A stretch of 64,000 nucleotides of DNA from Bog-1181 sp964565765 (GTDB lineage Bacteria > Oederibacteriota > PGYV01 > Palsa-1178): positions 1 through 64,000 of the forward strand of contig CAZMGF010000004.1 of NCBI GenBank assembly GCA_964565765.1, given 5' to 3'. A program made the translations under genes and the position numbers. The notes under the pieces were generated by a model. It had not been told where the DNA came from. It ran no database searches and saw nothing but the letters and a program-made list of their open reading frames with translations. The stretch's first letter is position 1. Each line of letters begins with the position of its first letter. Below are positions 39,299 through 47,642 of the stretch, piece after piece.

Positions 39299-40666
39299 CT
39301 AAATTACAATTTTATACTGTTTCATTTTTCTCCATAAAGTGGAGCGTGAAATTCCCAGCGCCTTTGCAACCTTTGTATGATTTGTGCCGAATTTTGCGAA
39401 TCCCTTTAATATGGTATTCATTTCAATTCTTGACAGCAGCAGTTCCCCGCCCTCATCCTGTTTATCGGGGTCAATGGGCTTGTCCTCGTGCGGCTCCAGC
39501 TTAAAATACGGGGTTATGTTGTGCAGCTGCGCCGGCAGGTCATCAACACCTAAAATGTCATTATGCGACATGGCGAAGGCATGCTGAATAATATTATCAA
39601 GTTCCCTGACATTTCCGGGATAATCATAATATGCCAGCAGGTTTCTTGCCGCGGGGTCAATGGACACTATATTCCTGCCTCCGAGCTTGTTATATTTTTC
39701 AATATAAAACCTTATGAGCAGGGGTATGTCTTCTTTTCTTTCGCGAAGCGGCGGTATATTAATATGTATTACATTAAGCCTGAAAAAGAGGTCCTCCCTG
39801 AATTTTTTCTCTTTTATCATCGCGGAAAGGTCCTGGTTTGTCGCAGCGATAATGCGTATATCAACTGTTTTAAGGGCCTCGTCGCCTAGCATCCTGAGCT
39901 CCCGGTATTCAAGCACTCTTAAAAGTTTTGACTGGAGGTTAAGGCTTAAATCCCCGATTTCATCCAGGAACAGCGTCCCTTTATCAGCAAGTTCTATTAA
40001 GCCCTTTTTATCGGCAACAGCCCCCGAAAATGCCCCTTTCCTGTAGCCAAAGAGCTCCGACTCCAGCAGGTTTTCCGGGATAGCCGCGCAATTAACGGCG
40101 ATAAAAGGGGCATGGGACCTGCGCGATAGTTCGTGTATGGCCCTTGATATGAGTTCTTTCCCGGTTCCTGTTTCTCCGGTAATCAGGATGTTGGAATCGC
40201 TTTTGGCGACTTTCGCCGAAACCGACATTACTTTCCTAATCTTATCCGATTTTCCGATGAACCTTTCCCTGAAATAATTCTCAAGGGCCGGCTCTTCATG
40301 CTTTACAACGGAATTTTCTATCTTCTCGAGAATGAAAGAGAGCTCATTAATGTTAAGGGGTTTTAGAAGATAATAAAAATCCTGGTTCCTGGCAATCGCG
40401 ATGGCCGAATCAAGTTTTTCCTTTGAAGTTACAAGGATGATTTTCATATCAGGATTTCTTTCCTTGATAAACTGTACAATGTTCAGTTCAAGTTCGGGTA
40501 TTATTTCAGTATCAAGAATTAAGGCAGTAAATTCCTGGCGGGATATTTTTTCCAGAAGAGCCGATGAATCGGTCGCTACATATGTGGTATCACCCCTGTC
40601 TTCAAGGGCGTTGTTTATCTTTATCGCTTCGTCCCTGTCCGTTAACGCTATTAATACTTTTGCCAT
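39299..40666 (-). CDS. sigma-54-dependent response regulator (NtrC family)
   Basis: A 455-residue regulator: receiver domain (residues 1-120) with the probable phospho-Asp in LILDTEIIPE (about residue 53), an AAA+ domain with Walker A GETGTGKELIS (about residue 165), the sigma-54 contact loop YRKGAFSGAVADKKG, Walker B GTLFLDEIGDLSL, the arginine region LFFRLNVIHINIPPLRER, and a Fis-type helix-turn-helix TKVAKALGISRSTLWRKMKQ at the C-terminus. The loop reads GAFSGA instead of the usual GAFTGA. The acidic receiver start is weak (LIALTDRDEA), but an Asp is there. GGAG lies ten bases before the ATG. No kinase is next to it. Confidence 0.94.
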   Translation of the reverse strand: MAKVLIALTDRDEAIKINNALEDRGDTTYVATDSSALLEKISRQEFTALILDTEIIPELELNIVQFIKERNPDMKIILVTSKEKLDSAIAIARNQDFYYLLKPLNINELSFILEKIENSVVKHEEPALENYFRERFIGKSDKIRKVMSVSAKVAKSDSNILITGETGTGKELISRAIHELSRRSHAPFIAVNCAAIPENLLESELFGYRKGAFSGAVADKKGLIELADKGTLFLDEIGDLSLNLQSKLLRVLEYRELRMLGDEALKTVDIRIIAATNQDLSAMIKEKKFREDLFFRLNVIHINIPPLRERKEDIPLLIRFYIEKYNKLGGRNIVSIDPAARNLLAYYDYPGNVRELDNIIQHAFAMSHNDILGVDDLPAQLHNITPYFKLEPHEDKPIDPDKQDEGGELLLSRIEMNTILKGFAKFGTNHTKVAKALGISRSTLWRKMKQYKIVI

Positions 40667-43052
40667 TTAAAACCCGCTCCTTCAATAAACTTAAAGCACC
40701 TGAGAGCGCCTTATCCTGCGGAAAATCATTTAGCCCCTTTTCAAGCTCAATTTCAGCCTTTTTTAAATCACCGAGTTTTTCGAGATCCATCGCAAGGTAA
40801 AGCACAGTCACAGCATTATGTGTTTCATTATCAGACTTTTTGAAGTCTTCAAGCGCGCCGCTATAATCGCCTGTCTTAAAATGAAACACTCCTAAGTTCT
40901 TATATATTATATCACGTTTATATCCTTTTTCAATAAGGAAGTCAAATATTTCACCAGCTGAAACATAATCGTTTTTAACCAGCTTTTCATTGCCTTTCAT
41001 TAATGCAATTTCAAGCCTATCTTTTTGTGAAAAACCTGAAATAACACCCATGCCTTTATCAACAGTGTCAAGCGTGCTTCCAAGTAATTTGGCTCTTTTA
41101 AATAAATCATTGGCATTATCCAGCAGCCCCATATTAAAATATATCAATCCAAGCCTCTCGTAAACCTGTGGGATTTTTGTATTGTAACTTATCGCTTTTT
41201 TCAGGTAGCGCCGCTCACCTTCGGTATCACTAAGCTTAAAATATGACATTGATATATCGTAACAGATGTTATCCCGCGGCTCATCAACCGGGAATAGCAT
41301 TGCTTCCCTGTATAACTCCGCTGATTGCGCGTAGTCTCCCGCCGAAAGCAGCTCTGCCGCGCAATTTACCATCGAAAAAGGATACCATGTAATTAATGAA
41401 GTATCCGCCACGTCACGGTCTTTTTTACCGTTAAATATACCCCTGTAATTATAAAGTTTAAAGGGTTCCGTATCCGGCCCACTATAATTATTATTTAAGC
41501 CGAGTTTATTAAGCAGCCCGCAGTGCGAACTAAAAAGTCCGGGAGTACTGGCGGAAATATCACCGCTTCCGGAATAATTCATATAAATGGATAAATTGCC
41601 GCCGTTGTTTAATATACTTTTTATATTATCAATCCTGTGATAGGGCGCCATTTCCGCGTTTATACCGGTTCTTGACCTGAAATCATCTATCCCCCAGCCA
41701 AACGCGAGAAATGATGATACGGCAAATTTTATATCGGGCCGTTTTTTTTCAACTTCAAGGATATAAAACACGGGCATGGCATTATAATCACCGTCCGCAA
41801 TGTATACCGCGCCCGGCTCGAGTGAAGAAAGTATATTATTTCCGTAATCATAGGCGGTAAAATCGCGCGAAAAATCATCCGCCCCCAGATTAAAAACGAA
41901 CATGGCCGCGAAAGCGGCAATCAGCGCGCCTTTAACTGCAGTCCCGGGTATTTTAAGCGCGGCAAAAGCAGCCGCGCCGGGGGCGATAAAAAGCGCCATT
42001 ATATAAAGCGCGGGCAAAAGAAAAATATCAATAAGATAAACAATATCTTTTTTCGTGAGGTTTACAAATGCGACAAGTATTATTGTGAGAATCATAATTG
42101 AAGCTAGAAAAAAAACTTTTTTCCGCGCCTTTTTAAACATCGCGGCGGCTCCCGCCGCGGCGAAAACCGCCAGGAATGAATAATTTAAAGCAAATGTCCT
42201 GATAGTTTCCTTCAGCTGATAAATATATACATCCAGCCCCGGTTTAACCGTATTGGAATAATCCCTGCGCAAAATAACATTAAGAATGGCTGACGGATCA
42301 ACCGGGTTTCCCCAGTTTAGAGGAGGTTTGTTCCCCGCCCTTATGGGCAGATAAATATAAGCCGCCAGTCCCGCCGCAAAAAAAAGCGCGGAAAACATCG
42401 CGCGACCGGCGCTTAATTTCCCGCGGTGAATAAAAATAATATACACGAAAAAAGGCGCCATTATGGCCGCGCTCGGCCAGTGGTTTGCGAAGGCAAGGCC
42501 AAAAATCAGGGACACAAGATATAATAATTTTTTTTGAAATCCGTCAAGAAGCTTAAGGAAAATATATATAAGGGCGGATGTGAAAAGCAGGTTGAGCATG
42601 TATATCCCGCCTTTTGCCTCGGCTGCCTGGCTCCAGAAGACGCGCGAAAAAGCAAGCGCTAAAACAGCAAGAATCCCGGCCAGGCGCCGTTTTGCGCCGC
42701 TTTGCTCCCAGAAATACGGGGCTATTATACCGGATGTTTTATACGCGAGCAGAAGCGTAAGCAGGGCGAGAATCACGGAAAATAAATTTACCCTGAAACC
42801 GGTATTTCCAACAGGCAAAAAGGTCGTTATTTTTGCGCACATATTAAAGAGCGGATAACCCGGAGGATGGCCAATCCCCAAAAAATAAGCCGCGGCTGCA
42901 GTTTCCGGAGAATCATTACTTTTGAAAACCGGGGTCATAGTATGAAGATATACGAATGCAGCCGCGAGAATAACGATAGAAATTATTATTTTACGCGGGG
43001 TGGATGATAAAAGCTTTAAGGGGCTCTCAGATGCCGTAAAATTCGCCCTCAT
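40602..43052 (-). CDS. polytopic DUF2723 (GT-C-like) protein with C-terminal TPR repeats
   Basis: About 816 residues. The N-terminal 400 contain around ten membrane helices and the DUF2723 features FKSNDSPETAAAAYFLGIGH and PPGYPLFNMCAKITTFLPVG early on, like protein O-mannosyltransferase-type GT-C enzymes, with the acidic residues in a first periplasmic loop. The last 250 residues are TPR-like repeats (AELYREAMLFPVDEPRDNIC, KIPQVYERLGLIYFNMGLLD). It probably uses a polyprenyl-linked sugar, but substrate and acceptor are unknown. The start is uncertain: ATG 43052 overlaps the ROK gene by 26 bases and lacks a clear ribosome-binding site. Its 3' end overlaps the regulator gene by 65 bases. Confidence 0.82.
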   Translation of the reverse strand: MRANFTASESPLKLLSSTPRKIIISIVILAAAFVYLHTMTPVFKSNDSPETAAAAYFLGIGHPPGYPLFNMCAKITTFLPVGNTGFRVNLFSVILALLTLLLAYKTSGIIAPYFWEQSGAKRRLAGILAVLALAFSRVFWSQAAEAKGGIYMLNLLFTSALIYIFLKLLDGFQKKLLYLVSLIFGLAFANHWPSAAIMAPFFVYIIFIHRGKLSAGRAMFSALFFAAGLAAYIYLPIRAGNKPPLNWGNPVDPSAILNVILRRDYSNTVKPGLDVYIYQLKETIRTFALNYSFLAVFAAAGAAAMFKKARKKVFFLASIMILTIILVAFVNLTKKDIVYLIDIFLLPALYIMALFIAPGAAAFAALKIPGTAVKGALIAAFAAMFVFNLGADDFSRDFTAYDYGNNILSSLEPGAVYIADGDYNAMPVFYILEVEKKRPDIKFAVSSFLAFGWGIDDFRSRTGINAEMAPYHRIDNIKSILNNGGNLSIYMNYSGSGDISASTPGLFSSHCGLLNKLGLNNNYSGPDTEPFKLYNYRGIFNGKKDRDVADTSLITWYPFSMVNCAAELLSAGDYAQSAELYREAMLFPVDEPRDNICYDISMSYFKLSDTEGERRYLKKAISYNTKIPQVYERLGLIYFNMGLLDNANDLFKRAKLLGSTLDTVDKGMGVISGFSQKDRLEIALMKGNEKLVKNDYVSAGEIFDFLIEKGYKRDIIYKNLGVFHFKTGDYSGALEDFKKSDNETHNAVTVLYLAMDLEKLGDLKKAEIELEKGLNDFPQDKALSGALSLLKERVLNGKSINSVNGQGRSDKDKQRP

Positions 43053-44016
43053 TGATGGCAAGACCGGCGGCGCCAATGGCTCCGGCAAGCTCCCCGAGTT
43101 TTGCCGGGACTATTTTTGCCGCGGAAAATGTAAGCTCAAATGTCTGTTTTTTTACGGCTTCGCGCAGCGGTTTGAATAGCCTGTCGCCGGCATTTATAAC
43201 GCCGCCCGCTATAACCACAACTTCCGGATTTAATCCGTTTATCTGATTAGCCACTCCTGCTCCGAGGTATTTGATAAACTCATCCCATACGGCAACAGCC
43301 GTCCTGTCTTTCTGCAGCAGGGCCTCGTAAACGGTTTTTGAGGTTATCTTTGAAATATCTCCCTTAACGGCCTCTGTCATAATGGACCTCGCTCCGCCGC
43401 GTATAGCCTGTCTGGCCGATTCCGCGATTGCCGAAGCTGAAGCGTACTGTTCAAGGCAGCCTCGCGCCCCGCACTTGCACAGCCTGCCGTCGGGATTAAG
43501 TGAAGTATGTCCGATTTCAGCCGCATTATAATTGGCGCCGCGCACGAGCCGGCCGTCTATTATGATACCGCCGCCCACTCCGGTTCCCAGGGTAATGCCG
43601 ACGACATTTAACGAGCCTTTTGCCGCTCCGGCCCATGTCTCGCCGTAAGCCGCGCAATTGGCGTCGTTATCCACTCCTACTCCGACACCGAGAAGTTTTT
43701 CGAGGGTATCCTTTAACCTTACATATTTCCATCCGGGCAGGTTCACGGCGCCCATTATAATGCCTTTTTTCGAATCCATCGGCCCCGGCGATCCGATGCC
43801 GGCCCTTAATATATCTTTCATGGCAAGGCCGCTGTTCTTAACAAGAATTTTGGCCTGCTGCGCTATGTTGGATATGACATGTTCCGGCCCGTTTGAAGCC
43901 TCTGTTGGAAAATGTAGGTATGATTTTACGCCGCCTTTACTGTCGACCAGCGCTGCCATAACATTAGTGCCGCCAAGGTCAAGGCCCAGGACATATTTTT
44001 TTGTTTTCTTACCCAT
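43027..44016 (-). CDS. ROK family sugar kinase (glucokinase-like)
   Basis: A 329-residue ATP-dependent sugar kinase. It has the phosphate-binding start VLGLDLGGTNVMAALVD, GIGSPGPMDSKKG, the catalytic Asp in VGVDNDANCAAYGE (about residue 120), GITLGTGVGGGIIIDG, EIGHTSLNPDG and the ROK zinc motif CKCGARGCLEQYAS (about residue 185). Glucose is the most common substrate of this subgroup, but other hexoses or amino sugars are possible. It overlaps the DUF2723 gene and is separated from tRNA-Leu by about 85 bases. Confidence 0.92.
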   Translation of the reverse strand: MGKKTKKYVLGLDLGGTNVMAALVDSKGGVKSYLHFPTEASNGPEHVISNIAQQAKILVKNSGLAMKDILRAGIGSPGPMDSKKGIIMGAVNLPGWKYVRLKDTLEKLLGVGVGVDNDANCAAYGETWAGAAKGSLNVVGITLGTGVGGGIIIDGRLVRGANYNAAEIGHTSLNPDGRLCKCGARGCLEQYASASAIAESARQAIRGGARSIMTEAVKGDISKITSKTVYEALLQKDRTAVAVWDEFIKYLGAGVANQINGLNPEVVVIAGGVINAGDRLFKPLREAVKKQTFELTFSAAKIVPAKLGELAGAIGAAGLAINEGEFYGI

Positions 44017-44077
44017 TATTATCTCCCGCTGAATGATTCTTAAAATTTACATAAATTATAACCCGCGGCAGGAGCCG

Positions 44078-44104
44078 CCAAAATTTTCCTTAAGAAAATT
44101 TTGG
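44078..44104 (-). repeat. AT-rich 11-bp inverted repeat overlapping the tRNA CCA end
   Basis: CCAAAATTTTC (44078-44088) and GAAAATTTTGG (44094-44104) are exact complements around CTTAA. The right arm contains the TGG that encodes the CCA 3' end of tRNA-Leu. There is no T run, so a simple terminator is doubtful; a 3'-end processing or stability hairpin is possible. Confidence 0.5.
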
Positions 44105-44186
44105 TGCGAGGAGGGAGACTTGAACTCCCATGGTGTTACCCGCTAGCACCTCAAGCTAGTGCGTCTACCAATTTCGCCATCCTCGC
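44102..44186 (-). tRNA. tRNA-Leu (anticodon GAG), CCA encoded
   Basis: An 85-base type II tRNA: acceptor stem GCGAGGA paired with TCCTCGC, discriminator A and encoded CCA, D-loop with AAATTGGTAGACGC, anticodon stem CTAGC/GCTAG with loop TTGAGGT giving anticodon GAG, a long variable arm and a T-arm with GTTCAAGTC. It reads CTC/CTT leucine codons. It lies between the holin-like gene and the ROK gene. Confidence 0.97.
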
Positions 44187-44196
44187 ACACAAAAAA

Positions 44197-44628
44197 TCAT
44201 TCTATTATCCTGAAATCAGCCCTGATATTTCCTTTCTTTGCCCTTGAACCGGCGAAGAATATCCTGATAACAAACTCAGCCGCCATTGCGGCAAGGCTGT
44301 ATACTAACGAGCCTATTATTGCGGCCCATAAAGACTTAACTTCAAATCCTTTTACCAGCCATCCGGCGCATGAGAATACCACCGCATTAATGATGAGAGT
44401 GAATAGACCAAATGATAATATATTTATGGGCAAAGTCAAGAGAATTATTGCCGGCCTTATAAAAGTATTAATCAGGGCTATTACAGCGGCGGCCGCCGCA
44501 AGCGTAAGCGCCCCTTCCATCCCGGAATAGCTCACATTCAGCCCTTTGACGGTCCTGACTGTAAGAAAAAGAAGGAACGTATATACTGCCCATTTGCATA
44601 TAAGCGACCAGAGATCAAATTTTATCAT
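44197..44628 (-). CDS. phage holin family 4-type membrane protein
   Basis: A 143-residue membrane protein with four helices and the family pattern LALIN-like AVIALINTFIRPAIILLTLP (about residue 48) followed by INILSFGLFTLIINAVVFSC. Pfam calls the family mycobacterial-type or phage holin superfamily IV, but most members are chromosomal proteins of unknown function in non-lysogenic contexts. A short charged C-terminal tail (AGSRAKKGNIRADF) is cytoplasmic. It is the last gene of the speD operon and no phage gene is nearby. Confidence 0.85.
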   Translation of the reverse strand: MIKFDLWSLICKWAVYTFLLFLTVRTVKGLNVSYSGMEGALTLAAAAAVIALINTFIRPAIILLTLPINILSFGLFTLIINAVVFSCAGWLVKGFEVKSLWAAIIGSLVYSLAAMAAEFVIRIFFAGSRAKKGNIRADFRIIE

Positions 44629-45093
44629 TTAAATCGCGCCAATCCCGAAGCCTTCTCTTACCAGCCTTTTATCAGCTTCGCGGAGCCTGTGTATAAGAGC
44701 CCCGATGAATATGTCGTTGAATTTTACAACAATAGCCGGTTTTGTTTTTTTGAAATCATTATAATCCCTGTCCGAGAGCCTTATCAGGCTGGACTGCTTT
44801 ATTGTTACGGCCGACGCCGACCTTGGCGCCGGCAGAAGCATGGACATTTCGCCGAAGAAATCCCCGGCTTTAAGGTTTGCGAGCACCTTTTCCTCATTTT
44901 TAGTTTTTTTGACTATTTTTACGGCGCCTTCAAGGATAAAATACATTGAATCATCGCCGATCTGGTTCTCGTTAAATACCGTCCTCTGGGGCTCCACTTC
45001 CTCAATATTGAGCCTTTCCGAGAGTTCCTTTATTTCATCGGCGGAGAATGCCTTAAAAGCCGGCAGCTTCGCGAGAATCTCCTGCTGTACCAT
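44629..45093 (-). CDS. cyclic nucleotide-binding domain protein
   Basis: A 154-residue single-domain cNMP-binding protein. It shows AEEVEPQRTVFNENQIGDD-like sequence (EEVEPQRTVFNENQIGDDSM), then YFILEGAVKIVKK and the phosphate-binding cassette GDFFGEMSMLLPAPRSASAV with the Arg and Ser that normally hold the cyclic phosphate. There is no DNA-binding domain, so it is not a CRP-type regulator; such stand-alone domains act as regulatory subunits. A class III cyclase is encoded at 58873-60753 in the same window. It overlaps neither neighbour and starts one base from rsmD. Confidence 0.88.
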   Translation of the reverse strand: MVQQEILAKLPAFKAFSADEIKELSERLNIEEVEPQRTVFNENQIGDDSMYFILEGAVKIVKKTKNEEKVLANLKAGDFFGEMSMLLPAPRSASAVTIKQSSLIRLSDRDYNDFKKTKPAIVVKFNDIFIGALIHRLREADKRLVREGFGIGAI

Positions 45094-45094
45094 T

Positions 45095-45658
45095 TTATAT
45101 AACCTCCGGTTTTTTGAATAATACTACCCATGTTTCCCCGTATTCCTTCTCTTTCAAGATCACCCAGCCGTTAAGCCGGGCCTCTATTTCCATTTTTTCC
45201 TGATAATGTATCTCCGCCACAAGCAACCCTCCGTCATTAAGGATGCTGCTGAGGGCGCCCGCGTCAAGGAGTTTTCTGATAAATCCCCTGTTGTACGGCG
45301 GGTCCGCGAATATAATGTCAGCCTTTACATTAAGGGCCTCAAGCGCGTAGAGCCCCTTTAAAAAATCGCCCTTTATAAACCTGTAAGCGGAGCCGTCAAG
45401 TTTTAATTTGGCCGCATTTTTTGCTATATATTCTCCATGGGAAACATCCAGGAAATAAGCGAAAGCCGCCCCGTTGCTTATGGCCTCAAAACCCAGGGCT
45501 CCCGTTCCCGAAAAAATATCAACAACGGCTGCCCCGTTGATATATGGCCTTAACATATTGAAAACAGCCTGCCTGGTCCTTGCTAAGGTAGGACGCACGT
45601 CCATACCTGGAGGGGCAAAAACGGGGATTCCCTTGAATTGGCCGCTTGTAATACGCAT
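45095..45658 (-). CDS. rsmD: 16S rRNA (guanine-966-N2)-methyltransferase RsmD
   Basis: A 187-residue SAM methyltransferase that modifies G966 of 16S rRNA. Signs are the start MRITSGQFKGIPVFAPPG, the DVRPTLARTRQAVFNML segment (typical RPT...RE.lFN..), the SAM loop VVDIFSGTGALGFEAIS and the catalytic ADPPYNRGF (about residue 118). Length matches. coaD often follows rsmD in other bacteria, but here the cNMP-binding gene follows. Confidence 0.94.
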   Translation of the reverse strand: MRITSGQFKGIPVFAPPGMDVRPTLARTRQAVFNMLRPYINGAAVVDIFSGTGALGFEAISNGAAFAYFLDVSHGEYIAKNAAKLKLDGSAYRFIKGDFLKGLYALEALNVKADIIFADPPYNRGFIRKLLDAGALSSILNDGGLLVAEIHYQEKMEIEARLNGWVILKEKEYGETWVVLFKKPEVI

Positions 45659-45676
45659 ATTAAATTGTAAACTTGC

Positions 45677-46030
45677 TTATAGTCTTTCCGCGCCGGTCTG
45701 GCATTTAATGCAGAGTTTGGTTGACGGTATTGCCTTGAGCCTTTCTATTGAAATGTCTTTTCCGCATTTATCACATTTCCCGAACCTGCCCTCTTCTATC
45801 TTGGCAAGGGCTTCTTCTATATTATGAAGTATCTGCTTGTTTTTTTCCGTCAGGTCCTGATGCAGTTCTTTATCATAAATATTGGTGGCAGTATCCGCAA
45901 AATCCTGCGCGTCATTCTGGAAGCCGTCAGCGGACGCCATTTCATCTGTATTCTGCCTTATTTCCGCTATTTTACTGTCTTTCATTTCAGTCAGCAGTTC
46001 CTTTAATTCCTTTTTTCTTTTAGCATCCAC
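45677..46030 (-). CDS. DksA/TraR family C4 zinc-finger protein
   Basis: A 117-residue protein with a long helical coiled coil (residues 1-80, KKELKELLTEMKDSKIAEIR) and the C-terminal DksA-type zinc finger GRFGKCDKCGKDISIERL followed by CIKCQTG (four Cys). DksA-type proteins bind RNA polymerase through the secondary channel, often with ppGpp. The tip residues equivalent to the E. coli Asp pair are not evident, so it may be a YteA/YocK-like paralogue of general stress type. It follows speD by 30 bases. Confidence 0.88.
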   Translation of the reverse strand: MDAKRKKELKELLTEMKDSKIAEIRQNTDEMASADGFQNDAQDFADTATNIYDKELHQDLTEKNKQILHNIEEALAKIEEGRFGKCDKCGKDISIERLKAIPSTKLCIKCQTGAERL

Positions 46031-46059
46031 TTCAAATCACCTCTTGTTTTTTTGGAAAC

Positions 46060-46449
46060 TTACGCGGTTGTTTTTACCTTAAGATTTGGAAGGTCAAGCA
46101 GACCCCTTTTGAGCTCCATTGTCGTATTTGACTCGGCATCGAATTCCCTGTTCAGGTAAAAAAAAGCGTCCCAGGGGTCAACAGTCTGGCCGCATGTAAA
46201 AACATCCACGGCGGCATAACCGTATTCCGGCCAAGTATGAATTGTTAAATGAGATTCCTGGATAACTACAACACCGCTGATCCCGTGCGGGTTAAATTTG
46301 TGGAATACTTCATCGACCACTGTGGCTTTGGAGTATTCAGCCGCGCCAACCATGGTCCTTTCAACAAATTTAAGGTCATCAAGTTTGCTCTTGTTACACC
46401 CGTAAAACTCGACCAGGATGTGTCTTCCAAGATTTTTCAATTTCCGCAC
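46060..46449 (-). CDS. speD: S-adenosylmethionine decarboxylase proenzyme
   Basis: SpeD decarboxylates SAM for polyamine synthesis. The 129-residue, class 1B-sized proenzyme has the self-cleavage site ESHLTIHTWPEYGYAAVDVF (about residue 64), where the Ser becomes the pyruvoyl cofactor, and the CGQTVDPW segment with the catalytic Cys. Start is GTG, behind GGAGG. It is the first gene of the operon and has a 113-base leader with a hairpin. Spermidine synthase (speE) is not next to it; in candidate phyla some speD homologues act as arginine or ornithine decarboxylases, so substrate is assumed, not shown. Confidence 0.92.
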   Translation of the reverse strand: MRKLKNLGRHILVEFYGCNKSKLDDLKFVERTMVGAAEYSKATVVDEVFHKFNPHGISGVVVIQESHLTIHTWPEYGYAAVDVFTCGQTVDPWDAFFYLNREFDAESNTTMELKRGLLDLPNLKVKTTA

Positions 46450-46483
46450 ACCTCCGCAGGTTAAAATAGTTTATATATCATGA

Positions 46484-46504
46484 AAGGCCCTTTTTAAGGG
46501 CCTT
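46484..46504 (-). promoter_or_regulatory. hairpin in the speD leader
   Basis: AAGGCCCT and AGGGCCTT pair around a short A/T loop, about 35 bases before the speD start. Only three T follow on the transcribed side, so it is a weak or conditional terminator at best and may be an attenuator or a stabilising element. Confidence 0.45.
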
Positions 46505-46568
46505 AAAATGACATTAAAAACTCTTTAGTTTTATTGAGCAATCCAAAAAACCTCTTTAATTGCATATA

Positions 46569-46597
46569 TTTATACTATTCTATAAATAAAATGTCAA
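46569..46597 (-). promoter_or_regulatory. sigma-70-like promoter of speD
   Basis: TTGACA (46592-46597) and TATAAA (46569-46574) on the minus strand with a 17-base spacer; start near 46562, giving a leader of about 113 bases. Confidence 0.75.
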
Positions 46598-46625
46598 GAA
46601 AATATTTGGTTTATTTTCACGTATG

Positions 46626-46657
46626 AAAAAAGGGCCCGGGATTTCTCCCGGGCCCTT
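46626..46657 (-). terminator. rho-independent terminator of the por operon
   Basis: AAGGGCCCGGG and its complement pair around a six-base loop. On the minus strand the stem runs into six T. It lies 45 bases behind the porB stop. Confidence 0.9.
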
Positions 46658-46701
46658 CAAAGCGTGTAAATTATAAACAGGGGTAACACGCCTGATTTTT
46701 G

Positions 46702-47628
46702 TTAAACTTTATTCGTCGCCTCTTCCATAAGCTGCAGCCTTGCCCATTTTGCGTCTATATTTGCCTGTATCGCGGCAATGGTTGCCTCATCTTTCATTAG
46801 CGCCTTAAACCTTGTCTGTGTTTTCATGTATTCAGTTACGGGCAGCTTTACAGCCGGCTTATAATTAATCTTGTATTTGCCGTTTTCTACCTCGTATACC
46901 GGCCACATGCATGTGTCTACGACTAGTTTTGACATCTTTATTGTCTGTGACGTATCATATCCCCATCCCGGTATGCACGGCGCGTATATGTTCACGAACT
47001 TCGGGCCTGTGATTGAAAATGCCTTTTCAAACTTTTTTGTAGCATCCGGCCACATGCCCACTGTCGTCTGGGCGACATACGGCAGGTTGTGCGCCGCCAT
47101 AATCTCGGTTAAATCCTTCGGGTTCTGCTGTTTTCCGTTTATGACCTTTCCGGCCGGAGCTGTTGTGGTGCTTGCGCCCCTGGGTGTGGCCGATGACCTC
47201 TGTACGCCTGTGTTCATGTACGCTTCGTTGTTATTGCATACATAAAGCATGTCATGCCCGCGCTCCATTGCGCCGGAGAGCGACTGGAGGCCTATGTCGT
47301 AGGTTCCGCCGTCCCCGCCGAATGCCACAAATTTAATATTTTTTGATATTTTTCCCTGTTTTTTCAGCGACTGATACGCTCCTTCAACTCCGGAGCATGT
47401 GGCGGCTGAATTTTCAAACGCGTCATGCAGAAAAGGCACTTTCCACGCTGAATAGGGATAAATTGTGGTTGTAACTTCCATGCAGCCTGTAGCGCTTACA
47501 ACCACAACCGGGTCCTTTGATGAGGATAACACTTCTTTTATGGCTATTGGAAAGCCGCAGCCCGCGCATGCCCTGTGGCCGCCTATAAACTTGGTTTCAA
47601 CTGCCGATGCCTGTTTAGGTGATGACAT
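46702..47628 (-). CDS. porB: 2-oxoacid:ferredoxin oxidoreductase (pyruvate synthase) beta subunit
   Basis: The beta subunit binds thiamine pyrophosphate. The 308-residue protein has HRACAGCGFPIAIKEVL (Cys ligands of the proximal 4Fe-4S cluster), the TPP motif AFGGDGGTYDIGLQSLSGAM (about residue 103) and VCNNNEAYMNTGVQRSS (about residue 130), then a C-terminal region with CIPGWGYDTSQTIKMSK. This sequence type matches four-subunit pyruvate:ferredoxin oxidoreductase, which makes acetyl-CoA and CO2 with ferredoxin or the reverse. It is the last gene of the porGDAB operon. Confidence 0.94.
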   Translation of the reverse strand: MSSPKQASAVETKFIGGHRACAGCGFPIAIKEVLSSSKDPVVVVSATGCMEVTTTIYPYSAWKVPFLHDAFENSAATCSGVEGAYQSLKKQGKISKNIKFVAFGGDGGTYDIGLQSLSGAMERGHDMLYVCNNNEAYMNTGVQRSSATPRGASTTTAPAGKVINGKQQNPKDLTEIMAAHNLPYVAQTTVGMWPDATKKFEKAFSITGPKFVNIYAPCIPGWGYDTSQTIKMSKLVVDTCMWPVYEVENGKYKINYKPAVKLPVTEYMKTQTRFKALMKDEATIAAIQANIDAKWARLQLMEEATNKV

Positions 47629-47642
47629 TAGTCTGGCCTCCT

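Noticed and set aside
44197..44628. Prophage remnant, because of the holin-type family name
   Set aside because: No other phage gene is nearby, and this family is common in chromosomal, non-phage contexts.
46500..46570. Upstream peptide ORF in the speD leader
   Set aside because: The open frame's ATG lies between the -10 box and the predicted transcription start, and no good ribosome-binding site exists for alternatives.
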